Below are positions 6,704 to 15,190 of a stretch of 15,190 bases of DNA, piece by piece. Under the pieces are notes generated by a model, which was not told where the DNA came from, made no database searches, and worked only from the letters and a program-made list of their open reading frames with translations. Position 1 is the first letter of the stretch, and every line of letters starts with the position of its first letter. The position numbers and the translations under genes were made by a program. Origin of the DNA: Asterionellopsis glacialis (Eukaryota > Bacillariophyta > Plagiogrammaphyceae > Rhaphoneidales > Asterionellopsidaceae); contig WKLE02001776.1 in assembly GCA_014885115.2 (NCBI GenBank), positions 1 to 15,190 on the forward strand. Reading direction: 5' to 3'.

Positions 6704-9372
6704 CTACAGCTTGCTTTCAGGGGTTTCTTTATCAAGTTCGATCAATGTGCGAATTTCTAAAAGTGATTCCTCCAACAAGTGGACAAATGCTTCAGTGTAC
6801 TCATTTTCCTTGAGACTACTCACCGTGTAAATGCAGGCTTCAGACTTTACGAGATAACCAAGACCTACACCATCTGAAACTACTTCTCCGAAACCTGGAC
6901 AATGCGGTGTTGTGCTGCTACTGACACGCCACCTTTTGGAACGTATGAAAAGTGGATCTGAAAAGAGTGATGGTGCCTCTTCTCCGTCTTTAACGCACAT
7001 GGATAAACCGAGAAAGTGACGATCCACACCCATGCCACTAGCGGCGTCACCTGTGTATACGCGGTGTGCTTGAGTGGCCTCTTGGAATAATTCAAGCTTT
7101 TTCTTTCGAGCTGTTGGATCATGTTCATCATGCTTTGGATGGAGGCCCATTTGTTCAACAAAGGCTTGACTTTCTAATGTAACAGATCTTGTTGTTTCAG
7201 TCCTTCCATGTAGAAAGGGACGTACTTGGGTTGATTCGTATGTTCCTACTTGCTTTCCAAAAAGACGATATGTCGCAAGTTGTACAGCCACTTGAAAATA
7301 GGCATCAGGAGAATGCCCAGACTTTTTCATAAAATCACTACCGTACCCAAGAAAGGTGTTGATATGAAGTTCATGCTCTGATGTTAAATTAGCAAACTCA
7401 TCCTTGGCTATGTATATAATGTTGGATAGAGGCATACACAAGGATCATCGATAGTTTAGCTTGATGGTTTGTGACTGCATATAGTAAAAAAGAGGAATTG
7501 GGAGTACTGACTTACCCTTTGTAATTAATCCTTGAATCTCACGTTTGTTGTCAAGTGAAATGTGGGCCCAGGTATCTTCAAAGATATCTTGTACAGAATC
7601 TGCTACTGGTGAGGTTAATGTTGTTGAGGAAGAATGACCATCAACATTATCTTTTGTTTCCAAGCAACGTTTGTATGTAGCGTCTACAAGTGCATTACAA
7701 AATCTAATTGCAGGCATACCATCCATCATAGCATGTTCACCAATGTAACCCATCTTACCATTTTTTGTAACGATAATTTGAGCTGATTTATCAAACCATC
7801 TATTCCAGGGTGATCCATACCAATAATGGCGTCCCTAAACACACGGGGGATTTGTTATAAAAAGGAAGTAGGATAAAGTAAGAACCATTCCCAAATAGAA
7901 TTAGCGACAAAAAGACATTGATAACACGATTTATTCTTGTTCGTGTACATGCAAAACATCAAACAGTGAATCCTATATAAAGACTAATTCATCACTGACG
8001 TGTATGTATTGTAGTAAGTACGCACCTTTTGTTGAAGTGAATACACTTCATCATCCAAGTCTAAACAAAGTAGTAATGCACCACTTTCTAATTCTGTTAA
8101 TGCTTGCTCCATTCTTTCTCCACCACCTAAAGATACTAATTGAGATCGTGCAGTAGCCCACTCATCACGATTTGATGTGGTTAATAATCCTATGGGTAGT
8201 GAATGTAAATTGTTGTTCATGTCGTTGGATGATGATGTGCCTCCACCACCTGTATAGCATGCCTTTCGTACAACTTCATTCAACAATTCTTGATAGGTTG
8301 CCAACTCGAAAGGTTCATTTGTATCTGGGTGAACAATAGGTATTTTGTAAAATTTACCACGGCATGCAACGATAGTATGTTTATAAATAGATGGATCATA
8401 CATTTTATATTCATCTTGTTTCGGTTTAGGTATACGGCATGTATGAAATAAATATTTCTTTTGACTTGAACATAGGGGTACTTTTTGTTTCCCCACAATT
8501 TCAGTTGGTAACATACCACTTGCCACTAAATTACGAAATTTAGCTGTAGTACAAAGTGCTGCAGCACCACGCTCAATACAAGCATTATATGACGTGTCGA
8601 TGGGACTACCACCACCACCACCACTACTACTATTACCATCAAGAGATGGTAATGTATAATCATCTTGTAATAAAAAGAAATAAGATACATATATGACAAC
8701 AGGATCACGTACTTGTAAATATCCCATTTGATTCCACCATATTTGTAACCATGATGAATTTGCCATATCATTTTGTTGTCGTTCTATCAGACGTTCTTGT
8801 AAGTGTTGTGCTTGTAATGGAAAATTAGCACAAGCTTGATGCAACTCTTGTCGTTCCTTTTGCGTTGTAGCTAAAGGGTATGCTGTACGTTTCAATCTTT
8901 CCAAACTTTCCTCAATAGTAGGGATTGGTAACTTGGGTAATTTATCTTGATATTCATACAATGGTCCACCAATGTGTTTTTCCAACACAATTTCTTGACG
9001 ATAATCACCATTGCATTTATAACATGGTTTAGGCCATTTTTTAATACTTGGCCTATTGTCAGTGTTGCTATTTTTGATTGGTGACAAGGTTGATGTAAAT
9101 GCACGCATGGCTGTAGTAGTGCCTGTTTTTATGGTGGAACCACCTCCTCTTCTAATCGTGTTTAGGCCTGGAATGACAAACGCAGGTCTCGGTGCAGATG
9201 AAAATGTTGCCGTTGCTGATACAGTACGCCACATTGATTTCCTAATAGGAGATAACATAGGCCATGACGACAATGACGAATTGGCAGATACAGTTTTTGT
9301 TAGTACTTTTTGTAAAATAATCATAATGGTAACAATGGTTGTTGTTGTCGTAGATACAAATCTATTTTTCAT
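6704..9372 (-). CDS. Carnitine O-acyltransferase with N-terminal extension and PTS1
   Basis: Three exons (9372-8026, 7834-7516, 7407-6704) join to a 789-residue choline/carnitine acyltransferase, which moves acyl groups between CoA and carnitine for organelle transport. Landmarks include FHTCRIPKPKQD and IGLLTTSNRDEW in exon 1. Exon 2 carries YWYGSPWNRWFDKS, then GEHAMMDG with the catalytic His483. Exon 3 carries PDAYFQVAVQLA (589-600), YEST (612-615), GRTETTRS (623-630), GVDRHFLGL (682-690) and WRVSSS at 715-720, which replaces the usual W-x-x-S-T-S. Residues 1-104 contain no Asp or Glu but many Arg, Lys, Ser and Thr, as in mitochondrial presequences, with a hydrophobic stretch near 13-24. 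The last three residues are Ser-Lys-Leu, the canonical peroxisomal PTS1. The acyl-chain preference (acetyl, octanoyl or long-chain) cannot be settled by eye. The start is the ATG at 9372, and internal Met codons at 17, 39, 47 and 89 could give shorter forms. Confidence 0.92.
7408..7515 (-). other. Intron 2 of the carnitine acyltransferase
   Basis: This is a 108-base GT-AG intron in phase 1, length divisible by three. The donor is AAGG|GTAAGT and the acceptor ATACATAG|CCAAGG. It contains one in-frame TGA (7447-7445), so retaining it would truncate the protein after the catalytic His but before the YEST and SSS motifs and the SKL end. Splicing gives LITK joined to AKDEFANL, which matches the family spacing. 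Confidence 0.82.
7835..8025 (-). other. Intron 1 of the carnitine acyltransferase
   Basis: This is a 191-base GT-AG intron in phase 0. The donor is AAG|GTGCGT and the acceptor GTGTTTAG|GGACGC. Joining LQQK to GRHYWYG restores the conserved segment before the catalytic His. The minus-strand frame runs 42 bases into the intron before a stop, which is why the exon seems longer when read without splicing. Confidence 0.88.
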
Positions 9373-9373
9373 T

Positions 9374-9397
9374 TGTGTGTGTGTGTGTGTGTGTGTG
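9374..9397. repeat. (TG)12 microsatellite
   Basis: Twelve TG units lie on the plus strand. On the acyltransferase mRNA this would be an AC repeat ending two bases before the start codon, inside the 5' leader. Confidence 0.95.
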
Positions 9398-9606
9398 TTT
9401 TTTGAATAACATCTTTTTTACAATGAGTTCCAAGACAGACTACATGCGTGATTACGCAAAAATGAGAACTCACCTAATTTATGGTCGTGTATCGTATGTC
9501 TCTCTCGTAAATATGTCTCTCTCTCCGTCCAATATGATCCAACACGACATGGATGAGAACCCCAAACCGGAAAACACGAAAAACGTGAGATTGTGAAATT
9601 ACCGCG

Positions 9607-9655
9607 TCTCTCTCAAGAGAAAGTCCTCTCTCTCTCTCTAGAGAGCTAGCTAGAG
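9607..9655. promoter_or_regulatory. CT/GA-rich palindromic block
   Basis: TCTCTCTCAAGAGA is followed by a CT run, the exact 12-base palindrome CTCTCTAGAGAG (9634-9645), and GAGCTAGCTAGAG. Such GAGA/CTCT blocks sit near transcription starts in many compact eukaryotic genomes. The position between two divergent genes fits a shared promoter element. Function is inferred from position only. Confidence 0.35.
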
Positions 9656-10062
9656 TTTTCACAGAGGAGATGGCAGATGACATCTTGAAGGGAAGTTGCG
9701 GGAAATGGATTTTTATCTCCAAGTGAGGCATGTAGAAAACTGGAAAAGGTCCATTTTCCGAACTCCCCAAATTCGATAGGGTTTATTTTATTTTCGGGAG
9801 TTTTCCATGTAGCATAGTATTAAAGTTTGTTATTTGGACTCGTTGGAAAGATATATATAACGCTAATGTGTCAGAATATGTCTTCTCAAGCAGATGAACA
9901 GGTATACTAGTCTACTTTCTTGGGCGGGCGAACTCTCTATCGAAAAATCGATTGGTCGGTGATTCGCCCAGACGACGAAGCACGTCTACTGTAGATCCAA
10001 AATCACAACAACCCTCACACACCACAAACGACCAACGATTCGACACTGGAGCAACGGTCGAC

Positions 10063-10491
10063 ATGGCGTATTTACTACCTCATCTTCGAAGTGGCTGGGA
10101 AGTCGATCAAGCGATTCTAACAGAAGAAGATCGTGTTGTAGTGGTACGGTTCGGTCGAGATCAAGACCCGACATGTATGGTTCAAGATGAGGTTCTCATG
10201 AGCATTGCTGAAAAAGTCAAGAATTTTGCAGTAGTGTATTTGGTAGATTTGGATGAAGTTCCTGATTTTAATGACATGTATGAATTGTATGACCCATGTA
10301 CAACCATGTTCTTTTATCGGAACAAACACATCATGGTAGATTTGGGGACCGGAAATAACAACAAAATCAATTGGGCATTAGCTGACAAACAAGAATTAAT
10401 CGATATTATTGAAGTTGTGTACCGTGGAGCACGGAAAGGTCGAGGTTTGGTTGTATCACCAAAAGATTATTCAACAAAGTATCGATATTAA
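10063..10491 (+). CDS. DIM1: U5 snRNP protein DIM1 / TXNL4A (Dib1)
   Basis: This 142-residue thioredoxin-fold protein of the U4/U6.U5 tri-snRNP is needed for pre-mRNA splicing in the nucleus. The length equals that of human TXNL4A exactly, and the sequence is nearly superimposable on it. Visible stretches are LLPHLRSGWEVDQAI near the start, SIAEKVKNFAVVYLVD in the middle, ELYDPCTTMFF and RNKHIMVDLGTGNNNKINWA after it, and GARKGRGLVVSPKDYSTKYR at the end. The redox CxxC of true thioredoxins is absent, as in the family. The start is the ATG at 10063; the in-frame sequence upstream has only a TTG and would make the protein too long. It has no introns. It is divergent from the acyltransferase. 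Confidence 0.97.
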   Translation: MAYLLPHLRSGWEVDQAILTEEDRVVVVRFGRDQDPTCMVQDEVLMSIAEKVKNFAVVYLVDLDEVPDFNDMYELYDPCTTMFFYRNKHIMVDLGTGNNNKINWALADKQELIDIIEVVYRGARKGRGLVVSPKDYSTKYRY

Positions 10492-12483
10492 AAGGGAAGA
10501 AATGTATACTAATAGGAATCAATTGTTTGAACTTTTGGGAATATATCATCTTGACAGTGTGTTGATAAGGTGCATGAACTTGCTTACTCGAGAGAGAATG
10601 GTGTAGGAATCGTGAATAGAGGCATTCGGTATGCATTTGGAAGTTCATGTATCTTGCAAGATCGTCGATGGAGTAAAAATGTTGAAGAATTGATCGTTCT
10701 CGTCATCTCCTATTGTTATTATTATATTCAACAATTACTACAAACTCTATGCTGGGAAGTGAACCATGAACCATCCCTCCATTATTCATTATAGATACAC
10801 GAGTTTCACTTCTCTAATATCTAGAGTAGGAGCAATACAAGATAAAAATAAAAAAAACAATCCCCCCCCCCCACGGTCTTGTTGAAGATTTTTGCACGAA
10901 ATTAATTGCATTCCATTCAAACACACATTGAAACAGAAATTATTTTTTTTTGGGTTTCTTGTCTGTGTGTATCCATGCATGTTTGTTTTTTCTTGTCTTG
11001 CCTTTAAAGCCGTAATGAAATTCTTGTAACATCTTTACGATTGTTTTTTGCCTAACACTTTTGATAGTAGCTTGATTTCCATCGAGAGGTACACAGCAGG
11101 ACCTATGGTGACACGACCAGACTAGGGAAGTTAATTTCTTTAAATAATAAGTGTATGAACACAATATTAACATCAAAGACGCATCTTCATTCTCTCTACA
11201 GAGTAAGGTTGTGTGAGCCTCCTTGCTGTCTGTCTGGTGAGAAAGATAATAGCAAGACAAAATGTGGCGGTCGGTCATCTTTGAACAAGCAACTCCCAAA
11301 AACTTTTTACGATCAATCGGCCGCGCCATCGGGGCGACTGACTGTCTGCACTGATTTACGAGTACAGCTACTGTACATTTTCATGTTTTTTTCCTGTTTT
11401 ATATATCTGTCCTGCAACAGACAGTTCTGAATTGATATGCCCGCGCGGAGAAGCGCCATTAGCACTGCACGCCCCGGTATTTTGCTGTATACGACACTAC
11501 GTTGTCACAGTACCGGCCGTGGCAGGACTACCTTTCGTATCAGGAATGAACATCCCTAGAGAGAGCCGTACCTGTAGCTCTAGTACTACTAGGAATCCCG
11601 GACTGTTCGTTACCTGGTCGATTGTACTAGGACGAACGGAACTGACCGGTTGATAGGACTAATTGGCACTTACATGAATAATAGACCCCACTATCGTACG
11701 TCTCTGGTGGGTTCGCATACGTAAGCAATAATTCGGAACTGGGAACACATCAGATCTAGAGAGGTCCTACTGCATCGGGTATAGCTGGGCTTGGGGTTCG
11801 TTCTGCTCGCCAGACAGGGGCGGGGTACTCAAAAAATGTACAATTTATTGATATAAAAATTACTTTTTATGTATTATTTTATATATTGAGTACAAACTGT
11901 GCTTTCACTTACAGTATTGGTAGGATAGAACAAGACAGTTTAGGTAGCTGTTACAGTACAATGTACTACTAACTGTAATACCGATAAGAACATGGTGACG
12001 AAACTCCCTACTCGTTCCAGGTTCAGGAGGCCAACCTTGTAACTGGTATGTCCTATACCTACTGTACCTGTACAGAATCTGGTACCATGTAGAACTTCTA
12101 ATTGTACCTACCTGGTAACTTTACTTCTGTGTACATCATAAAAAATAGCAGAGAGAAAAACCCGGGAGTTTTAGTACGTCAGCAAAAAGAAGTCTTTCCC
12201 ATTGGCTATCCTTCTTCAAGGCGAAGGAAAACAAAGCAAAACACGCATCTATCGTTCTACAACCTTGTTTATACTGTACCAAGGACATGGTTCAACTCGC
12301 GTGTTTGAGTCAAGACCGAAGAGAGCTACAGTAGTAAGAGTAGATATCGCAACGAGAAAGTGACTCTTCTAAAAAGAGTTCTACCCCGTTCTCTCGCTAT
12401 TGCCGGTCTTGCAACTGCAATTCGTGCATCATAGGTGTAAGACTAGGACCCAGAACTCTTGGGTAATAGCTGCACCGCAAAGC
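10492..12483. other. Long gene-poor spacer before the bZIP gene
   Basis: About 2 kb lies between the DIM1 stop and the bZIP ATG. The first 300 bases should be the DIM1 3' untranslated region. An 11-base C run (10862-10872) follows. A minus-strand frame at 10940-11329 stays open for 129 codons and ends in a basic tail (HTDKKPKKK). It has no recognised motif and no clear ATG context, so I leave it uncalled. From about 11300 to 11830 the DNA is richer in G/C and in CTAG and GTAC words. From 11830 to 11930 it becomes very AT-rich. The last several hundred bases must hold the bZIP promoter and leader. I found no tRNA, rRNA or spliceosomal RNA signature. Confidence 0.45.
10862..10872. repeat. C11 homopolymer run
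   Basis: Eleven C in a row in an AT-rich spacer. A similar C8 run closes the window at 15183-15190. Homopolymer length may be affected by sequencing error. Confidence 0.9.
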
Positions 12484-14935
12484 ATGGCTCCAGGAGACAC
12501 AGCAGCAAGTACAACAACGACTACATTGCAACATCGCATCCATCCTGCAGTCGGTCACAACCAATCTGGTTCAGCTCTTGCTCGGAATACTCAACCAGGT
12601 TTAGGCTTACCCCCTTCTCTTGGTAGTGGTCGCACTGTATCTCCTCGCAGCGCTTCACCGCATCAAACACCAACTCCTCTACAGACAACAACATCTTCGC
12701 AAAGAGCCCCCATGACTTCGGTTCATTGGGGTACAAGTGCTCCACAGCAACAGCAACACGCAAAGGCAGTAGCATCTCCAGTCCCAACACCAGCATTTCC
12801 AAACAAGGCAACAGGAAATCCTGTCGTGATTGCAGCTTCAGGAATTCGGGTTCCGACAGCAGGAGGTCCTCCTGCACAGTTCAGTATAGGGAGTGGTGGG
12901 AATAGCAGTGGTGGCAAGAAAGGTGGTGGATCATCTCCACAGAATCGTTCCAAACCTCATAACAATATTAATGTTTCGAAGAATGACCCTGGCGGTGCTA
13001 GCAGCAATAACAATGAAAACCCTCCGGGAACACTGAACAATCGAAGACAAAAACGACTGGAACGTAATCGTGAATCTGCAAGATTATCACGGAGACGGAG
13101 AAAGCAATATTTGGAAGTATTGGAAGATCGTGTGAATATGTTAAGTATAGAGATGGACAAAGGGCGACGCGAACATGTTTTGAAATCAATCCAAACCATT
13201 TCGGATAAACGGAAAGTCATTCTGGAGGATCCAAATCATCGGGGTGTGTCGCTGTTGACAGGTGTGTTGAGTAGAACGAGTAATGAATTGAGAGTGGCAG
13301 CTACCTTTCAAAGTCAACAATTGCAAAGTTTATCTTTACCACCCCAAACAAAATTCCTTTTGTGGTTAACCTTACAAAATGATGCCTATTTCCGTGGTGG
13401 CCGGGCAGCAAGTGAACGACTCTCTGCTGCAAGGATTGGTGAAAGGGTACGTATCATGTTTTCTTTTCAGTCGTGAAATCTATCGCGGATGATTCTCTCT
13501 TTGATTTCCCTCACGATAAACCTCTTTTCTTTTGGCCTCCCTGCCACTTTGTACATAGATGCTATCAAGTGGAAATGACAAGGTACCACCATCACAAGGG
13601 ATGTGGCCTTTAATTTGTAATGAAGTTGGTTTATCGTACGACCAAGAAGAACGTGCACGTGGATTTCAAAGAACTTTACTTCAATCCAATGAATCGTGGA
13701 TAGAGCGTCATACAGCTGCAGCCTCTAAACTCACCATTGATTCAGCACATGATTGTCTCCAATCCCTTCATCATAGTGTTGGGCAACGTGAAAAATCTGT
13801 CTTGGGTACATTGGATGAGGTCACTCGTGCCAAATTATTAGCATGGGCCCAAAAACGAAAGGATAAGCTCGCGCAACTGCGAAAAAGACGAGAAGAAAAA
13901 GAAACTGCAAACGCAATGAAGGTAGACAGTAATGGCAAAACTCCTGAGCTATCACCGAACCATCATATTGCAGCTAATCTTTATATCTTGAATAACCAGC
14001 TACAGATGACTTTGAAAACTCTCCCAGAGCCACCTCGTTTGATTAATGGTCCACTCAAGAAACTTTCACGTCGTCCATCCTTTGAATCATTAGGTAGTTG
14101 TGGTGCACCTGAGAAGGAGGGACGTCCACTATCTCGTGAACACTCATCCTCATCATCTTTGAAGCGTAGTTCTGATGCTTTATCGGGCTTGTCTGCTGAG
14201 GGTGATGAAGATAAGATGGCAGCTCAAAATAACATTTGCCCAGAGGATGCTCAAACAACTGCAGCACCTGCAGTACAAGCTGCACTTGGAATTGTGAAAG
14301 AAATGATTGTGCAACCAAAACCAATTGCAACGACAACGACCACAAATACCGTCGCGACTACTGCTATGGGTCCACCTGACCATGTTCCCTCCAACAACAA
14401 TGTTGCACAACCCCAAGTGGCTGTACCAGGTCAACCCACTAGCTTTTCACCAATTGTAATTAATCCTCAAGAACAGCAAGTCAAAAACCAGCAACAGCAA
14501 CAACCTCAACTTCCTCCTCCTCCACCACAACCGCTTCTGAACTCCTACGATCACCAACAACCACAGCAAAATGTTCAAACTTTTTCACATCCTGGGTCCA
14601 TTGTGACTGCTCCTGTACCAGAAATGCTTCACTCAAATCAAGATGTTGCAACCTCCAGCATGGCACCAATGCAGCAAGGTGGGGTGGCACAACCTCAACA
14701 AATGCAGCACCAACTGATGCAGCAGCAGCAGCAGCAGCAACAACAACAACAACAACAGCAACAGAATCAGCAACAGCAGCAACGAGAGTTCCCTTCGTTT
14801 TTGCCTCCCAACTTAAATGTTGTTCCGGAAGAGAACTTTCTTCCTGCTTCAGGTAATGACACTGAAGACTTCCTATTTGATCTTACCGAGGAAGACTGGG
14901 CTATTGGTGAAGCATTTGATATTGACACAGTTTGA
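12484..14935 (+). CDS. bZIP transcription factor, Gln-rich, two exons
   Basis: Exons 12484-13446 and 13559-14935 encode a 779-residue nuclear bZIP factor. Residues 1-180 are low-complexity Ser/Thr/Pro/Gly/Asn and probably disordered. The basic region holds the canonical N-x7-R (NRESARLSR, from Asn195) flanked by Arg/Lys runs. The zipper is short: Leu213 and Leu220 are in register, but Gly227 fills the third d position. After it come helical segments with conserved-looking aromatic residues (TKFLLWLTLQNDAYF, SERLSAARIGER, and in exon 2 WPLICNEVGLSYDQEERARG), then a Lys/Arg-rich coil (AWAQKRKDKLAQLRKRREEK). The C-terminal 250 residues are Gln/Pro-rich, with Q15-N-Q5 at 14720-14782. The end is acidic and aromatic (DFLFDLTEEDWAIGEAFDI), like an activation domain. 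I start at the ATG at 12484; the upstream frame has only a TTG. Target genes are unknown. Confidence 0.88.
13447..13558 (+). other. Intron of the bZIP gene
   Basis: This is a 112-base GT-AG intron in phase 0. The donor is GAAAGG|GTACGT and the acceptor TTGTACATAG|ATGCTATC. The first exon's frame hits TGA 30 bases into the intron. The second exon begins exactly with ATG, so an internal start could make a form lacking the bZIP domain, though nothing shows that it is used. Confidence 0.85.
14720..14782 (+). repeat. CAG/CAA polyglutamine tract
   Basis: Fifteen Gln codons (six CAG, six CAA, then CAG-CAA-CAG), one AAT, then five more Gln codons, all in the bZIP reading frame. The mixed CAG/CAA coding should make it less prone to slippage than a pure repeat. 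Confidence 0.95.
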
Positions 14936-15190
14936 TTGAGTTGCAGTTTCATTAGACTTCCCTGGCAATGCACGAAAAGTCCAGAAGAATTCGGGTCTCA
15001 AAGGAGGTTCATTTCGATACGAAAGTAAAGATTATCCAGGGGTACACTATACATTTCTTTTATATATATTATCACGTTGCTTGTATTCACGCAGGAGAGA
15101 GAGAGAAAGAAAGAACCAACATAACACAACAAAACAGCACAACACAGCACAACACAGCACAACACAGCACAGCACAAACACTCCCCCCCC
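14936..15190. other. bZIP 3' region with simple repeats
   Basis: No gene is visible. After the bZIP stop come TTTTATATATATTATC (15058-15073), a GAGAGAGAGAGAAAGAAAGAA block (15094-15114), a 10-base tandem repeat (15131-15180) and a terminal run of C. A neighbouring gene may start beyond the window edge. Confidence 0.5.
15131..15180. repeat. Tandem repeat, 10-base unit AACACAGCAC
   Basis: Three exact copies of AACACAGCAC lie at 15141-15170, with a one-base variant before them (AAAACAGCAC, 15131-15140) and a degenerate half after them. Shorter ACAAC words extend it to about 15118. Confidence 0.9.

Larger units (their letters stand above)
9373..10062. promoter_or_regulatory. Divergent promoter region, acyltransferase / DIM1
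   Basis: These 690 bases separate the two start codons, so both promoters and 5' leaders must lie here. Visible elements are a (TG)12 microsatellite touching the acyltransferase start, a CT/GA-rich block at 9607-9655, and ATATATATAAC near 9850-9860, about 200 bases before the DIM1 ATG. No protein-coding frame is convincing. The DIM1 frame stays open back to a TTG at 9952, but the family length excludes that extension. Confidence 0.6.

Noticed and set aside
9952..10062. In-frame N-terminal extension of DIM1 from a TTG
   Set aside because: DIM1 is 142 residues across eukaryotes and the ATG at 10063 gives exactly that; the extension is low-complexity leader sequence.
10940..11329. 129-codon minus-strand frame with a basic tail
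   Set aside because: No recognised motif, no clear start and uneven composition. A second frame (about 11048-11130) gives a short string faintly like a histone fold (RVTIGPAVYLSMEIKLL), but it ends at a stop at once and lacks the rest of any histone.
12102..12308. 68-codon plus-strand frame upstream of the bZIP gene
   Set aside because: It starts only at a TTG and has no recognisable features; more likely promoter or leader DNA.
14055..14973. Minus-strand frames under the bZIP second exon
   Set aside because: Shadows of the CAG/CAA-rich coding strand on the opposite side.
1..15190. CRISPR array, bacterial operon or integron
   Set aside because: Introns, nuclear-type proteins and no regularly spaced identical repeats; the only tandem repeats are simple sequence.
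15131..15190. Telomere-like end from the repeats and C run
   Set aside because: The 10-base AACACAGCAC unit is not a known telomere repeat (for example CCCTAA) and is only about five units long.

Overview
The window looks like nuclear DNA of a stramenopile, most likely a diatom. The basis is short GT-AG introns of 191, 108 and 112 bp, compact intron-poor genes, an AT-rich intergenic background, a bZIP factor with long low-complexity arms, and relics of a Crypton-type tyrosine recombinase and a mariner-like transposase of the kinds common in stramenopile genomes. The organism assignment is inference; no rRNA or other species marker is present.

Left third (1-3800): a graveyard of mobile elements. 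The left edge holds the C-terminal end of a mariner-like transposase (minus strand, one internal stop). Next come a possible Gag-like relic (763-1137, minus) and an unrecognised Asn/His/Glu-rich open frame (1117-1539, plus). A stretch of 650 bases rich in T-tracts follows. Then a nearly complete but dead Crypton-like tyrosine recombinase frame (2193-3635, minus) carries two in-frame stops and both catalytic arginines replaced. Directly beyond its 5' end is the orphan C-terminal end of a host gene (3635-3800, plus), convergent with galactokinase.

Middle (4021-10491): three intact housekeeping genes. Galactokinase (4021-5409, minus) starts the Leloir pathway. A three-exon carnitine O-acyltransferase (6704-9372, minus) encodes 789 residues with an acid-free, mitochondrion-like N-terminal extension and a C-terminal Ser-Lys-Leu, suggesting dual mitochondrial and peroxisomal targeting. 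It shares a 690-base divergent promoter region with DIM1/TXNL4A (10063-10491, plus), a 142-residue U5 snRNP protein. Between galactokinase and the acyltransferase lies a possible orphan 3' exon (6312-6563, plus).

Right third (10492-15190): a gene-poor stretch of about 2 kb leads to a two-exon bZIP transcription factor (12484-14935, plus; 779 residues) with a disordered N-terminus, a short zipper, a helical middle region, a Gln-rich tract and an acidic/aromatic tail. Simple repeats fill the downstream end.

The genes do not form a pathway. I found no convincing wholly new multi-gene system. The most informative points are the dual targeting signals on the acyltransferase, the C-to-T style decay shared by the transposon relics, and the host gene end next to the dead Crypton.
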